Assembly: GCF_000003605.2 (NCBI RefSeq)
Contig: NW_003116451.1
Location: 584,593-623,936 of the forward strand
DNA from: Saccoglossus kowalevskii
Lineage: Eukaryota; Hemichordata; Enteropneusta; Harrimaniidae
Direction: 5' to 3'
DNA: 39,344 bases
Below, one piece after another: positions 1-14,762 of this stretch. How positions within the stretch are numbered: position 1 is the stretch's first letter; each line of letters starts with the position of its first letter. The notes under the pieces were generated by a model. The model did no database searches, was not told where the DNA came from, and saw only the letters and a program-made list of their open reading frames with translations. The position numbers and the translations under genes were made by a program.

Positions 1-340
1 ATAGGTGTGTGTATCAGTGTTTGGGTGTATATATGTGTGTAAGTATTTGGGTATATATATATGTGTGTATCAATGTTTGGGTGTATACATGTGTGTATCA
101 GTATTTGGGTGTATATATGTGTGTCAGTATTTGGGTGTATATATGTGTGTCAGTATTTGGGTGTATATATAGGTGTATGTATCAGTGTTTGGGGGTATAT
201 ATGTTTGTCAGTATTTGGAGGTATATATGTGTGTAATAGTGTTCGGGTGTATATTCTTGTGTATCAATATTCGTTTGTAAATATTGTGTGTATGTATTGG
301 TATTTGGGTGTATACTTGTATGCGTATAATGTTTATATAA
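1..340. repeat. Degenerate 26-30 bp TG/TA-rich minisatellite, cut by window start
   Basis: About twelve imperfect copies of a unit like cagtatttgggtgtatatat plus gtgtgt run from the first base. The core unit is 26 bp (for example at 124-175), with 28-30 bp variants carrying an extra TA or GTAT. It decays after about 300. Open frames across it encode only low-complexity Val/Tyr/Cys/Ile repeats and are artefacts. Confidence 0.9.
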
Positions 341-3300
341 TATTGTTATAAGGATTTATAGACTGCTGTATATATTAACATTAAAGCCCACCTAGTGTTT
401 CTCGGCCAATCAGAATGCTCCATTGCAGAACATGTTTTCTCGAGTCTAATATTTATTCTCATCAGTTCTAGGACTTATATACGCTTTTTACTATAAATTG
501 TCCTATGACTTTTATATGTACCACGTGATATCAAAATGAAACACTATAATGCTTGGGTCTCAAAGATCTCCCAATGTGTAATTTGACAGACCCGTTATTC
601 ATTGAGTTATCTAAAACATATTTGAGCTATAACATGTTTGAATCATGAATATTCATAAGTTGAGCATTATGTAGTTCTTACGTGCAATAGATTCAGAATG
701 CAAATACACACATGTACAATGAAAACAATGAAATTGAGTGGGTGTGAGTGTCTCTTACATAATCGCCTAACGCGGGAACAATTTGGTCAAAAGTCAAAAT
801 TTATGAAAATGTGACTGAAATCAGTACTCATATCTTCTTTATCTACAAACTTTTAATGCATTTGATTTACAACGTGAATCTACATAACGCGATTGTAAAC
901 TATGTATTGCTCTTGGTACAATTATATGTATGTATGGCATTACCAAATGTGTTAGTTCAGTAATGGTCATTGCATTCAAGTACACTACATTTGGTTCAAT
1001 GTATAACAGTCCTGAAACTTCCAATCTGTGTGCGAAATTCGGGACTGCATTTCCATATTCAACATTTAAAGTGATATTTATACACTGAATATTGAAGGAA
1101 AACACTTGCAAGGTGTAATTGGTGTAGATGGATAATATGCGTATACAACATTTGCAATAACCAAATGTGCCAACATCTTCTTGTACATTTCATTTCAAGC
1201 AATTAGTATAATCGCCATCTTGTATATTTGCATAAATGCAAGCGTTCATAATGCTTTTTTTTACCAGGATGAAATACCGTCCGCCTTATTATGTGCGACG
1301 TTTTGTGGGATGGATCCTTCATATCCAAATGTCATTTCGCAATTCTTAATGGGAAACTTGGACATATATTCTTATTGAATCTGTTACACAAACCGTTATT
1401 TATTTGCCAGTCTTCCGTTCAAATAATGTACACTTTATACATAAATAATTGAAACTATGACGACAACGATAAACTTAGTTATGAGAGTAGAAGCAATTGC
1501 TAAAAGAAGTAGCTGGAGACTTACTAATTTTGAAGTATTTTTCTATTCACTATATTTTTAAGCGGAATTCATATGTTACGTATACTGTTATTATGTTTCA
1601 TATACTGGGAATACTAACTCGTGCTCGATTCTGTAATTATTCTATTCTCCTGGTAATTTAATTGTACATGGAGCTTTGAGACTAATTAGTGGTTGACGAG
1701 TTGACGTAGAGACATGTCTACAGACTATGAGTTATATTGTTTCTCGTAACCATGCGCTGTTATATATCAATTAATTTAATTTACTGTTGCATAATGTTAT
1801 GAATATTTCAATATTTCAAGTGCGAGTGTATGTATATCTAATATTGTTTGAAATACATAGTGTACATAATGGTTTCAAGACACGGTTGCTGTTGAAACAT
1901 TTTAATAATGTGTATAATAAATTTCTTTTAAATTCATAAAGGCAAATCAAAAAACATTCGGATATTATACTCAACAGTACAGTTGACGGTTAGCGGGTGA
2001 AACGTCTGACAACTCCTTTTGGTTGTAAACCTCGCGGTCCATGTATCACTTTTGCTGATCATGTCTTATAATATATTTTCAATTTGGGTTGATTGTTTAA
2101 TAGTCTATGGTTGGGTATGGTACTATGCTCATCTATGTTGCCATTCAAATTATCTAATCACCATATTAAAAGTAGGTAGCTACACGTTATGTATGTGTTT
2201 TCGTATCATGCGTTGTCAGTATGACTAGTAAATAATGTGGTTTCCTGGTGGGAATTTGATTAACAACGAGAATCACGACACGATTAGACGTCATCGATTT
2301 GTATAGGATAAAACCTAAGTATGAGGGCTGCTCTAGAATGAGATGCTTAATATCAAAGCCGTAGGCCGAGTCATTTTATCGGTAGGAAGGACTTTATATC
2401 TGGAAGGGTTCTGGTATAATGTTTCGAGTTTCATTGTTCTAGAACAATTCAATTTTATTTATAATTTACCGCCACTATAGATAACAGCTTCTGGGAAAGG
2501 TTAACGTGCTGGGAAATCATATCATGTCCCTATTTTGAAAATTAATATGATACAGTTCTAAAACATTCATTATGCTATGCGTGAATGTTTCCGTGGGCGT
2601 TGTCCTTCTGGAATTTGCATTCGTCGTACTCATACAATTTACTTACTCAAATCTTGGTGGATGTTGCATAGAGTTGCATAATGATAAACTGAACACCTAA
2701 TACAAGCTCGAACCAACATGTAGCCCAAATTTCAATGGCTAACAGCTAGTTCCGGGTAGGTCGATGGTCAATTTGTCTATCACATCGCTCCGTGTGTACG
2801 CTTCGAGTTGTCTATTAAAGAGCTAGAACAATTTATGAAAACTTGATTTGACTTGAAGAATCTGAGTCAGACTTTTAAATGGAACATTTAGTGTATAAAA
2901 TGCCTGCAACGGATTATTCTGATATGAAGAGATGCACTAGGTAGATATTTAAAAGATGTTGTCCGGATAACGAGTGGGAAATAAAGAAATGATATTGTTG
3001 CAATTGCATGATTGCTTACAAATTGGTACCACACATGTCATTTATTGAGATAAACTCCACTATTTCTGTGGCGTGCTGACATATGTCGTACGTTTCAAGT
3101 GGCAGCCAGAAATGTGATTCGTGGAAAATGACGTTGTGTAGGGCAGGTTTGATATCTAGAAACATAACGTATCTCGACACATAAAAATGAGAATACTCTC
3201 CCGACCCGTGGAGAATGCTTGGCAGATTTCCCATCAGTAATGCAGTTGTTATGAATTATTACTGTTTCCCGAGGTGGCCATACAACACAGGATATTCAAA

Positions 3301-4343
3301 AAGAAAAATTCGCATGATCTTCGGAACAAAAATATAGATCCATTGACGTATTGATTTATTCTGCACTTTCATCTGCGTTTATCGGCGCAGGCGTAATGAT
3401 CCCCAGAATACTATAAAACATGCATTAAAATTGTTCACTCTGATAACTGGCAGTATCGATCATCGCGGCGTAGTGACTTTAGCAGCTGCACATAGGAGCC
3501 TCTGTCAACAAAACGCTTGCATGGGAGTAAATAGTGATTTGTTAAATGTACAACGTGACCTGTGGGTTAGCCGATCCCTGTGGTTAATGATGATTCAAGA
3601 AGAAAAATGATCTTCTTCCTATGAGTCTGCTGTACTGGGAATAATGTCTGCACGAGGTAGGGCGTTATTCTGATTTCTAATACTAACATTACATGACGCG
3701 ATTTTAGTTTTGCTTCAAAAAATTCCCAGATATGGTCACTTAAATTTAGTGGATATAGACTCGTACGGCTCACCTGTATATACAAAAAGATAAACCTTAA
3801 TTACGGACGTTATGCTGGCACAATATATAATTATTAAATCTTTTTTTAAATATTGTAAAAACAGAAGGAACGCTGGAATATTAGTATATTTTTATGTCAT
3901 ATTCTTCCTTCCAATTATTTCCCGGGTAATGAACAAACCACTTATAGCTTTTTTTGGACTGCGTTGTACGCTGGTAATCAGAATCGCTTTTTTATCCCAG
4001 GTGCTCATCATCCAACCTGTGTTACGTGACCCGCCTGCCATTAGCACAATGTTTTAAGTGAAGTGTTATAACGCTATTTTATATTAATTTGCTCGTCTGA
4101 ATTTTGAAAATTAGAAAAATATAAAGTTCCTTTGAAAACAGAGGGTAATTATTCACATCGTCATAGAAACCGAATATCACACCACTATTCGCCATGTTCT
4201 ACTACGCATGTATTATTTTTCTTGTGAATTGTATATCACTGAATATCGTTATCTAAATAGTACTATCCTAAAATTGGGAAGCATCACACCTTAAATGAAT
4301 CCTGTTCCGTTCTTAAATACAGTCGTGAGTATCCCCAATGCTT
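341..4343. other. Non-coding, no gene seen
   Basis: AT-rich sequence with short chance open frames up to 90 codons on both strands. None shows a recognisable domain or splice-flanked exon. No RNA gene was found by eye. Confidence 0.6.
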
Positions 4344-4502
4344 AGCGACTTGTCTGTGTTTCGGATGACAGAGATAAAATAATATGATTATCGACGTGTC
4401 TGTGTCCGAATTAATTATAATGACAGGGATAAAACAATATGATTATCGACGTGTCTGTGTCCGAATTAATTATTATGACAGAATAAAATAATATGATTAG
4501 CG
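4344..4502. repeat. 55 bp tandem repeat, about 2.7 copies
   Basis: Two nearly identical 55 bp units start at 4391 and 4446 (tcgacgtgtctgtgtccgaa, then ttaattat, a GACAG block and ATATGATTA). A divergent first copy at 4344 lacks the AATTAATTATA segment. The spacing and near identity of the last two copies suggest a recent tandem duplication. Confidence 0.9.
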
Positions 4503-5849
4503 GCGCAATGTTAACCATTTGACTTTTCCGATTGATGCATTCATTATACTATAAACAGCTAAGTGAAGTTCAAATGCTAACATTTATACTCATTTGGCGG
4601 ATCTGACACTGTAAAATAAAAGCACTTAACACATTACGTTAATGACGGTTGGATAGTAGCACAATATCTTCACCTAGACTCATCAGATTAAAGAGAGTAT
4701 GCGGCTCCGTTCGACGATTCAACGGATGCAACTTTGACGATGCATAAATTTGCATATGTTAATTGCATTTATGTGACATAAGAGTAATCTTAGTTAAAAT
4801 TATACATTTAGAACTCATATAATATGTTTTTCTATTTTGAAAGAAACAACATCATGCCATGTTCTTTGTTGATTGGGGTGATTTGAATTTCAAATGTTAA
4901 TCCTGCAAAGCATTATCACGTGCATAGGCCATTGTTTTTTATGTGGGTGTTCTTTGCGTTTACAGGTAAATACGCGCAGTGTCATCAATTGTTTCAAATT
5001 GTTGCTGAGAATTTAAAATGTTCTGCGCAACAACTCGACGCAACGCAACGCTGGGTGTTTGTGTTTAATGTATCGTAATCCCCCCCCCAAATGCAAATAA
5101 CAGGTAGTAGTATGGCAGACCAAACATTCGCTGCTATATCAACAATTTGCTCTGGCAAATACTTGTGGTTATTGCAATTGGGGAACAAATGTTCGCCTAC
5201 GCCTCGGTTTGAATACGTCGAACCATCGTTTGAAAATATCGTTTTACATTTGATAAATATTGAGAATAAACTAAATTGCCCACTCGATTGATCAAAATGG
5301 AACTCTGGTGACGACAAATAACAATACTATATAACGGTCTGGTCTTAAGAGAGATGATGTTATATGATGTTGCATTACACATGTTCTCGGGCTATTTTGT
5401 ACTGCGTACGGTAATCTTGCTCATTGTATACGTAGCTACAGAAAGATTGAATTTTTGATTGAGTTTGTGCATTGAGCTATATGTCTGTGCAGTGTCAGGT
5501 GCATTTGAAGTTAGTCACACTTGAACGCTTTCGAAATTGCAAATAATAGAAGCGGAACATGCAACTACAATGAAAATGCAGAACGTTGTAAGACAACAAC
5601 TGTTATCTCCTAGCAATCTAATAGCAGCCCAAGGCCAGTATCCAATCAATATAGCATTACAAAGGTTTTGCCGCCGGCATTGCATGTGAGATTCCTGTTG
5701 ATGATGCGATATCAATGTTCTTAAAATTCAATCTCAGTCAATTTCAACGAGTTTTTTGTATATGATCTTCAATAAAGCGATTGTGTAATATTTGGTGTAA
5801 TACTCACCTTAGCCGCTCATTTATTTATTTATTTCGCTTACAATATTAT
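4503..5849. other. Non-coding, no gene seen
   Basis: Contains overlapping open frames on both strands around 4994-5382 (up to 107 codons) with no recognisable motif. No convincing gene signal. Confidence 0.5.
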
Positions 5850-5965
5850 TTGTTTGCCAATGCATCCATCCATCTGTATTCTTTCTGTCTGCAGTAATCC
5901 ATCCACCTGTCTTTTTTTCTGTCTGTATCCATCCACCCATCCGTCTTCTTTCTGTTCAACTGTTC
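5850..5965. repeat. Pyrimidine-rich imperfect repeat (CATCCATC / TTTCTGTCTG)
   Basis: Three degenerate copies of about 30-36 bp alternate ATCCATCCA with CTTTCTGTCTG-like blocks. A (TTTA)-like run (catttatttatttatttcgc) sits immediately before it. Confidence 0.7.
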
Positions 5966-8900
5966 ATTATTCTCATCGTCCTCTTGCACGGTTTCCTGTG
6001 TGTGCTTGTTCTTGCCTGTCTATCAGTATGAACCTCCGTGGCCGTTTTTAAGTTATACTGTCACTGTGTACATATCGCATCAGTGGCTAAATTAAAAATC
6101 AATTTTCCCCTGTAAAATTGTGTGTCCCACTCTTACCCGTGTCATCAGTATTTATAATTAAATGGAATTTGGAATTTAATATGCATTGCCAGCCGTAAAA
6201 ATATGTTGTGAGTGTTTATGTCTGCATATGTGTACGTCACGACTTTTACGGCCGAATCAACAAACTATGTGTGGATGAAAACTGTGCAGTGTACTAGGAT
6301 AGTATTAAAGATTGTACACTGTCATTGTAATTTATTTTTCCCACTAACGAGAACGACTCATACAGGAAATAGACAGTAGGATCACGTGATTCTACGGCTT
6401 CTGTCACTTTGAATATTTACCCCTACAGCTGCGATGATGACTTTGCAAAGCATTCAACGAGCTTACGGACGTCGACTAAGTACACATTTGAACGGTAGTG
6501 TGGATGGGTAGCGTGATTATATAACTCAGACTCTTTTTAGTAGTACAGATTGGTTGGTTTGTCCTGACAATTTAAATAAAAAAACAAATATAAAATTCCT
6601 AAAGGGTCGATTCTATAATTCTAATGTCAATTTGTAACGCTGTGACGGTCATGTTCATCTTGATTAATAACGCATAAGTATGTATATCCAATTCGTGGAC
6701 AGCGCCAAAAAACGCATTTTCTGTGCTCTGGAAAGATTCCTCATGTTGGTGACACTTTAAACCAATGCATTTTTCCGAAACTGTTGACAGCAAAAAAAAA
6801 ACAGTCACCGATAAGCGCACCGCCAATATGTTTTGAGGGAACCAGTCAGACAGATTGTTGTATCTTGAAGATAAAAGTCATCGTTTACAATATGGCGGAA
6901 GGATTTCTTGGTACAGAATATATAGACGATCTGTACCTTCATTCAAAAACTAACACTGATTGGTTATAGACGACGTTTACTCACAGAAATTCAAGCTTGT
7001 AATAAATAAATTTGTCTGAGCATGTAAATATCAAAAATAATACAATGACTGGCAAGACTGATTTGTGAAATGTTATAAAGAACAAGAAACCTATGTTGTA
7101 AGGAATTAATTAGTAAGCACGGTAAAATACATATAACACCCGGTATGTAGTGTATGTACATTATTATTTTATTACATACATTATTTTGGTTTAACAAGCA
7201 GTGGGGCAAATTCGATTCTACCATGTGACAATAACGTGCTCAGGACACAATCTCCCAATCTATAGCAGTGGTTAAACTTCTTTCAGCTGTAACAATAATT
7301 TGATTGAAAATACATGAAATAACTGACCAAATGACATTATTGCCATCACAACTCCTCATTGTCACCTTTTGAGCCGTAAGTAATCATCTTAGTAGGAAAG
7401 CTACTGCCGTATGCGCTACAATGGATACACGTTACATCTCTATTCATATCGCTGTCAGTCAACCAGTCCCTATTGACCCCAATACTGAACTGGTATTTAT
7501 AAACGTTTTCATGTACAGTTAAATGCGATGTAATAAAATCACAAAGGCATAACTGCAGGTCGGAAAAGATGAAAGTCGAAAGTCACCACGCTGTTACCCC
7601 CCTTTACGTATGGTAGAAATCGGATGGCTTATGAGAAAGCCCCTTTTTAACACATTTTTGGCTGCAAAACAGATAACAAACCACGTTAGAATTTCTTTAA
7701 ATATACATTCACGGAAAAGCGAGATAAGCTCGCGTGAGCTTAAAGACGCTCACGTGGAAATGTAATAAAAATAAATTTAACCTTTGATTTGACTTTAAGT
7801 TTTTTTTTAAAAAAGGGAATTTGTTAGACGGCGCCTTTCATCGGTATAATGACTGACACACAAGCTGGCGTCAATACACGGAATCCCAGTCTCTGGCAAG
7901 GTAGATATTGTATCTCGGGGTTGTGAACTCAATTCTATTGGCTGGATATTTGATATACTGTTAATCGAAAATCCCTACACAGATTGTTATTAATGACTAA
8001 TAGTCCCCGATTCGTAATACCATTGATGGCGATGCCGTATGCATACAAATGATGTGCTCTCTATTCCCACTATAATAATCCACATCGGTCTGAGTAATTT
8101 TTTTTTATATTTCACTCACATATGGATGTATAAATCCTTGAAGTCCGTCTACATTGTTTATTTCATGTTCTTTCCAAATGGTTGGCTTCGATAACATTTT
8201 GTTCTACGTTACATTTCTTATCTTCTTTAACCAACGTCAACCAGTCGTATTTTTTATTCAGGGCATTTCAGTTGATGTCGATCTACGGTAAACTCCCACG
8301 ACAAGTGTTTTTGAAGCTATGTACATTCGATGATATTTAATGGGTGGTAGTCGTCGCTACACGCATGCGCGAGATATATGGGTCTCATATAAACAAAGAT
8401 CAACGAGTACAAACTGAGACGTTTCCAAGCTTTAATTGGGCATTTTTTACGTGATTGGAAGGTATCGAAGGAATCACCGGCGGTAATCATTGCAAGTCAC
8501 GCCCAGGTCAAACCTCATGCTTGTTATTTCCACTTGAAGAGCGAATTGGATTGTGGGAAAATCATTGTTTATCAACACAAATGTCGCACATGCGCAGCGA
8601 GACGACCACCGTGCTTCAAACACATGTTTTCAGTTAAAATATTGTAAAGTTACTTTTGAAATTTGTCAAGGTCGTCAGTTTTAATCTTGCTAACGTGGTA
8701 TACATAAATATACTAGTAAGATACTAGAAACGAAAATATCAACAAAAATAGTGCAAATAAGAATTATATAATTTTGTGTGTAGTTCCATCTGAGTGTGAA
8801 GGTTGTAAATAATTAACGGTTTAACAAAAATATAAGCCAACCGTTCATCAAATTAAAAAGTTATAAATATAGACAAAATAAAGCCAAACATGTATCAGTA

Positions 8901-11900
8901 TGTACGTAATTCAGCAAACTTGAATAAGGAAATGTTGAAAGACGACAGATAAATCCTTTACAAAGAATGACCCGCCTTCCCTTGGCCGGATTTACACCAG
9001 ACTAAACCATGTCGACAGCGCCAACATTTATTTTACTGGACGGGATATGTGGTGATCGATCCTTGCGAAATGGAGTATTTCTGGCAAATTGATATAATCG
9101 CACTTTTGTCTTTCTTGTTTACAATCATTTTACCGTGAAACTACTTGCTTCCTTGGGTTTGTTTTAAGGCATTGGCTATTCCAGGCTGCTTCCAGCCCAG
9201 GGGGGTTCTACTCTAAATGACTATCGTGAATCTGTGATCATCGTTGTCTCGCTTTAAATCTTAACTAAAACTGTAGGCGGCATATGTACGTGGTTACGTG
9301 TTGGTGATCAATCGAATAGTTTAAATAGACCTTACGGCTATATGTATATTTCTGCTTCAAATTGATGATATTGGAAGGCACTCCAGTTTGCTTCTCGCAA
9401 AGATTGCCAAAATGGCACCAGGGCGAAACAACGCGTACAATATGCTTCTCCAAAAAGTTGAAAAACCCGTTATCCTTAAATTATGCGCCAATGGCTGTGA
9501 ATGTCGGGGTGGTTCATTTAACTGATTTGCATAAATGTTCAAAAACGTGTCGTCACGTTTACGGTTGAATGGGGTTTTCGTAGAAATGAGTCAGACGTAC
9601 GCTGCATCCCGAAGGCATGCAGTAGTCTTGTCAAGCTCGTCAGTGTCAATCCTAAAGAAAATGATTAAATACTGTAATATTATACATTGCGCCACGTGAT
9701 TACACGTGGGTGGGCTGTATTGGCTTTGATCTGCTGTCCAATTGAGACGACAAGAATGCATTACACGCATATGGCCGCCCAGATAACATTGAAAGCGAGA
9801 AAACCGCGAGATTTGATTTGCCCCTCAGATAATGTGGCATTCTCTCAAGTCATCACGTCTGCCGTTCTAAATATGATGGTTATATGAGACACGGAACGGT
9901 AGATGGGTTAATAGAATAAATAGGCAAATATAACCTTTACGTGAAGGACAATGAAAAGCACCGCGTCTCTCTCACTTCCAACGAAATCTTGGCGTTTATT
10001 TGCGCCAACGGATATTGGTTATTTTATCACAATTGTCTATACATATATACAACCCGTGGTTTGAAATGTTAAACATTGATAGTCTGAGAAAAAAACACGT
10101 AATTCAATGAAGGAAAACATAGCTTTTACAAATTGTGTAACATTCGGCAGTTTTGACAAGAATACCTAAAGTTTGCATAAAATAATCAAGTTAGGTATAT
10201 ATTATTTAATTATAACTCTGATTTGAGACAGTATAATCAAAAATTTATCGAGCTTGCATACTTTCATTTGTATCGAACGAAGTAAATTACTCAAATTATT
10301 TAATTTAAATGTTTTTCCATGATATGTATACTTTAATCACAAAATTATGGACGGCTCGGAGATACATATGTACCAGCTTATATGTGGTGTGTTGCTATGG
10401 TGGATACACTCACAGTTTGTGGTGTTTAGATTGAAATATCACTAGTTATTAAACGTCACGAATATTCACGTCATCGGATGTAGTAACTATCACAGTTATA
10501 TGATAATGTCAGATTGAACAACAGCAACAAATCGTGTGGTGGACTGACACTAACAAATAATAATACCGACTGAAATTTCATTTTCAAAATCGTAAAAAAA
10601 CGTTATTAGCATAAATTGGCATATGTATCATATTCTCATACTTAATTTCTGTTCGTACAATAGCAATATCTTTGTTTATGAGAAATTCTCAGTGAATATA
10701 ACATTTTTTAATATCATGTAACGCGGTGGATGGGGCAACCTTAGAGATTAAACAACGTTGAGAATACTCGAGTGTGCGTGCGTATGATAATTATAACCAG
10801 AATTGTTCGTTGTATATATATATAGATATATACATTCACAAATATTATGTAGCTCTTTTTATTTATGTTTTGTGTGCACGTTCATTATAACTCATCAACG
10901 CTAACATCAATTGGGAGACAATATCTTGGCAAATTCATTACTGCTTCGACTACTTTACTGGAGTAAATAAATTGTCACGATCCCCGCGTGGCAAGACGAT
11001 GAGTCGCATTATTCACCTGAGTCAAACCTATTACTATTTGTCACCGGAACGGAAATACTAAGCATACAAAACGACAAAATTGCGAAGCTGAATTGGCTTG
11101 ATGCTGTCCCGAGTGTTCACATAGAAGTCTCAACGGATAGGGTGTAGTTAATGAGTAAACGTTATATCCGTAGGCGCTAGAAATCTGCAAATTACTTCAT
11201 TATGGTTCAGTAATGCTGTCAAGATTAGATCGCGATGAAGAGAAAAGTCACTGACCGTCGATGCGGTATGATATGGGGATGTACTTATTTGGTATACTAT
11301 TGGCAATATAGACTTAGAGTTGATACAATTAAGATACAACTCAATGAATATTTTTTTACATGATGAAAACTCACTTTGTCTTTGCTTTTGGATGATTAAT
11401 AATGTCTTTTACTGTAAAACTGTAAATTTAATGGCGCACACTAAAATATGGGTCATGATCACCTGTCAATCGACCACCGTGTCATCGTTATTTACTAAAG
11501 CGTTACTTTATATCAAGGTAATTTTTTGTATGTATCTATGTTCCAACAATTTGTGTAACAGATAAAATCGAATAATCCACTGAGATCAAAGTATAATTGG
11601 AAGTTTATCCTGATATGAACTCAATTTAAATGTGATTAAAATTGGTTAGTGTGGTTTGATGAAAACTATCCTCGTTAGTTTGACACATGGTGTGAATAAT
11701 ACACGGTCACAGTTAAATATAAAATGTTGATCCAAATATGATAATTTATAAGCGTTTACTTCAGTTGATGTGTACCGTATGTTGATTGGCGTGGCAAACG
11801 TTGCCTCATTACGTCATTTACATTTATAAGCATAGTATATCGCATCGAGTACAGTCTCGATGATTCACACGATCGTCACAGAGGCGTTTTCTGTTAAAAT

Positions 11901-14762
11901 ATTCTGTTATCTATACCTGCAACTACAAATCTTATCACGCAGAATATTTATATTCCCTTAAAAACAAACAACAATCATACCTACTAAATGTCGATATCAT
12001 AAATTAGTTATTAATGTTAGTAATTACTAGTTAGTATATTGGTGCTTTACATTTCCGATTGTAAAACGATTATAAAAATAATTTCACCAAAATCAATTAT
12101 ATGCGGGACCCGTATGGATGATTGATGCGATGTATCAACGTCATAATAAATTATGTTTCCCTTTCGGATTTCAAACAAACGTTTTCATATAAATATGGAT
12201 ATATGTTGTACGTATCCACCGAGAAATTTAGTGTTTAACGAATTTCATAGTGGCATATGCATAAAAGTGTCAATTCTCGGTATAGCTCTAAATATTCATA
12301 TGGCGGTTCTATTTTGTGCAGATTTGAATCAATATAAGTAATATTTAATAGATATAAAATGCAGCTTACAAATCAAATATGTAATTTGATATATTTCCTC
12401 CTCGTTATAGGTGCATCTATAATAAGTTTGTATCATCGGTCATCTCCAGTTATTTATTCTGTGTCTTTATACAGGTAATACTAGTGAAAGCGTTCGATAA
12501 TTCGGCTTTCATGATCGAGCGTCTTACAGGAGTTCTTGCTAGAATTCCGACCTGGCATGTTCTCTTTATGTACAGCCCAATTATTACAGAAATAGTCGAT
12601 TTTTACGGAAATGTCAAGAGGAATGAGAAGATGCGCGATCGCCACACGATGTTTACAATGCCTAGAATATCAACGTGCTGTTTTAAGTAGAGGTACAGAC
12701 AAGTAGAGATCCGATATCCATATATAGCCTAGCCATTTGTATTGTTACAGTCAGATAATTTTAGTTCTGGCAGGCATCTCCCAGCACACGTAAAGCATCG
12801 CTGTTAAGAACATGTGCAAGCTTCTGTAGGACAGCTAGCAAGACGATTTAGTCAGATCATCGTTACAAATAAATTATAGTATAAATAAGAAAACGCATGT
12901 CTATCTCTAAAGAATATTTTAACAAATGATATAAGCACCGACACGGTTTCAAATAGACATTGGGCAGGTGCATGGGAAAACGTGATATATTGATATTCAG
13001 TTTTGCTAGTCATCAACAACTAAAACTAAGAGAGTTGGATGTCATTATTGCGTTGTACAAAACACAAATCAAACCGTTAAGCACATCTCTACCCGGTGAT
13101 AACCTACGCATAATGGATAATACATAGCATATCCAAAGTTTCTATTTCCTCTACGATAGTTCCCGGGAGAGCAACCCTACTAGTGTTCAATTTGCCTATA
13201 ATTGGGCTTATTTCTTGACGCGGGCATAATCAGTCAAACTCTCGTTAATATGCCATCATAATACTGTGATGAAAGACGGTTGGGAAATGAAAGTGTTAAA
13301 GTACCCATATGAGAAGAATTCGATTTTAATATTGTTGTGTAGATCTGACTTTTAAACGCGGTACATTTTAAAAGTATCCACGCGCCATGGGATTTTTGGT
13401 CGTTCGTGCTTTGTCTTGCTTAGACGATAGAAATTGACACGATCTGATCCGTCACCTTATAGTAATCAACATCGTTGAAATGCTCAATCGTTAACTGACT
13501 GCTAATTAAAATGATACATGTTGTATGGGCCTGGTTGTAAACTATCCGTTTAATGATATCGATAAACAGATAAATCGATCTTTTATATGATTAAACAAGA
13601 AGTATCAAGTATTGTTTAGTTTAAGTATTTAGTTGGAAAATGCGCATTTCAAGTAAAAAACAGGATATTATTTTATTATCACTTTTGAATTTCATAAAAA
13701 TAAGAGTCGAAAACACATTAATAATGACGTCATCTTCATTGAACAAAATAATGAACCTGACTTTCATACATCTAAAAGTGTGCTCTTGTTACAATCTAGA
13801 TACAGTAGGCGATTTGTGAAGCAGTCACGTGTTACGTTTCCGGAAATGAATTGTACATGGGTGTGTGTTATGCGCAGTGATTATGTTCTCAAAAGACTCG
13901 TTTCCCGGCGACAATAAAAATGCAAATTTCTTGAGCATGTCATGTAAATTGTCTGAGTGCTGTAATGTCGTATCCACAGAAGATTATAATATGTTATTGG
14001 ATTCGAAAACGTGACAGCATTTCAGTGCTCATACCATTCCGTAAACTGTAAATATTCCGTTAACACTCAGTTTATTCAAATAGTGGGCAATTATAAATAG
14101 AAAGTAGAGCTGCAGGCAGCAATGTCTGGCTTTCAAGACCATGCCCCAATTAACTTCGACCGCAGCACATATCGTGATCTTCATTGTAAAACCCCAATCT
14201 TTTTGCGGCACTTGGCAGTTACCACAAGAAAGTCGTTGGAAATACTGTGGTATTGAGTAGCATGAAAATACACCAATCAGCATGCTTCCATTCCATCAGG
14301 ATATAGGGCTCAATCAATCTACTGATGATTCGTGCCCTCGTGCTAGGACATGATTTGTCATTTTTACACATTCATATTTAGACCATAATTTTCAAATACA
14401 GGTCTTGTCGGTGTAATTTGTCGGCTTATGTTTGAAGTGTAGCAGTAAAACATATTCTGGTGGGCGTGAATGGTCTTGATTATGTTTGGCAGTAATTAAA
14501 TACTGATTAGTAAACGTGTGATGAGCCTTGGAGGTAAAAGACTGTCTTTTACCTTCATGGCTAACCAACTACATTTGATAATGGTAATACATATTCAAAA
14601 ACATAGGAATATCACCATATCCAATCAATTTACAATTTTTATAATTCGTGAATTAAATTTCAAGTCCGATAACAGTCATCAAACAAATGACATATTAGAG
14701 TAGGGAAATCAAACGAAGTTATGCGGACCTCACTGCTGGTCCACGCGCGGCACCCACATAAT
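5966..14762. other. Long gene-free stretch
   Basis: 8.8 kb of AT-rich DNA. Open frames are all under 90 codons and none resembles a known family. Small features only: a (TA)n run at about 10814-10832 and scattered homopolymers (for example 7801-7813). I see no exon, RNA gene or complete transposon. Confidence 0.55.

Noticed and set aside
9..351. Open frames across the window start encoding Val/Tyr/Cys-rich repeats
   Set aside because: They are a direct consequence of the TG/TA minisatellite; no domain, and copies shift frame.
710..735. Alternative first exon (ATG frame ending GGGT|GTGAGT)
   Set aside because: Phase fits but the exon end GGT is a poor donor and the site sits near a minisatellite 23 kb away; the 17925 donor is far better.
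4994..5317. 107-codon minus-strand frame overlapped by plus-strand frames
   Set aside because: No recognisable motif, no splice context, and both strands are open at once, as expected by chance locally.
5800..5860. Minus-strand AAG|GTGAGT donor
   Set aside because: The sequence before it is a TTTA-type run with a stop immediately before the donor in the ATG frame; no coding exon.
12411..12477. Possible 63 bp exon between TATAG and CAG|GTAATA
   Set aside because: Open in one frame only, short, with no homology and no neighbouring exon to join.
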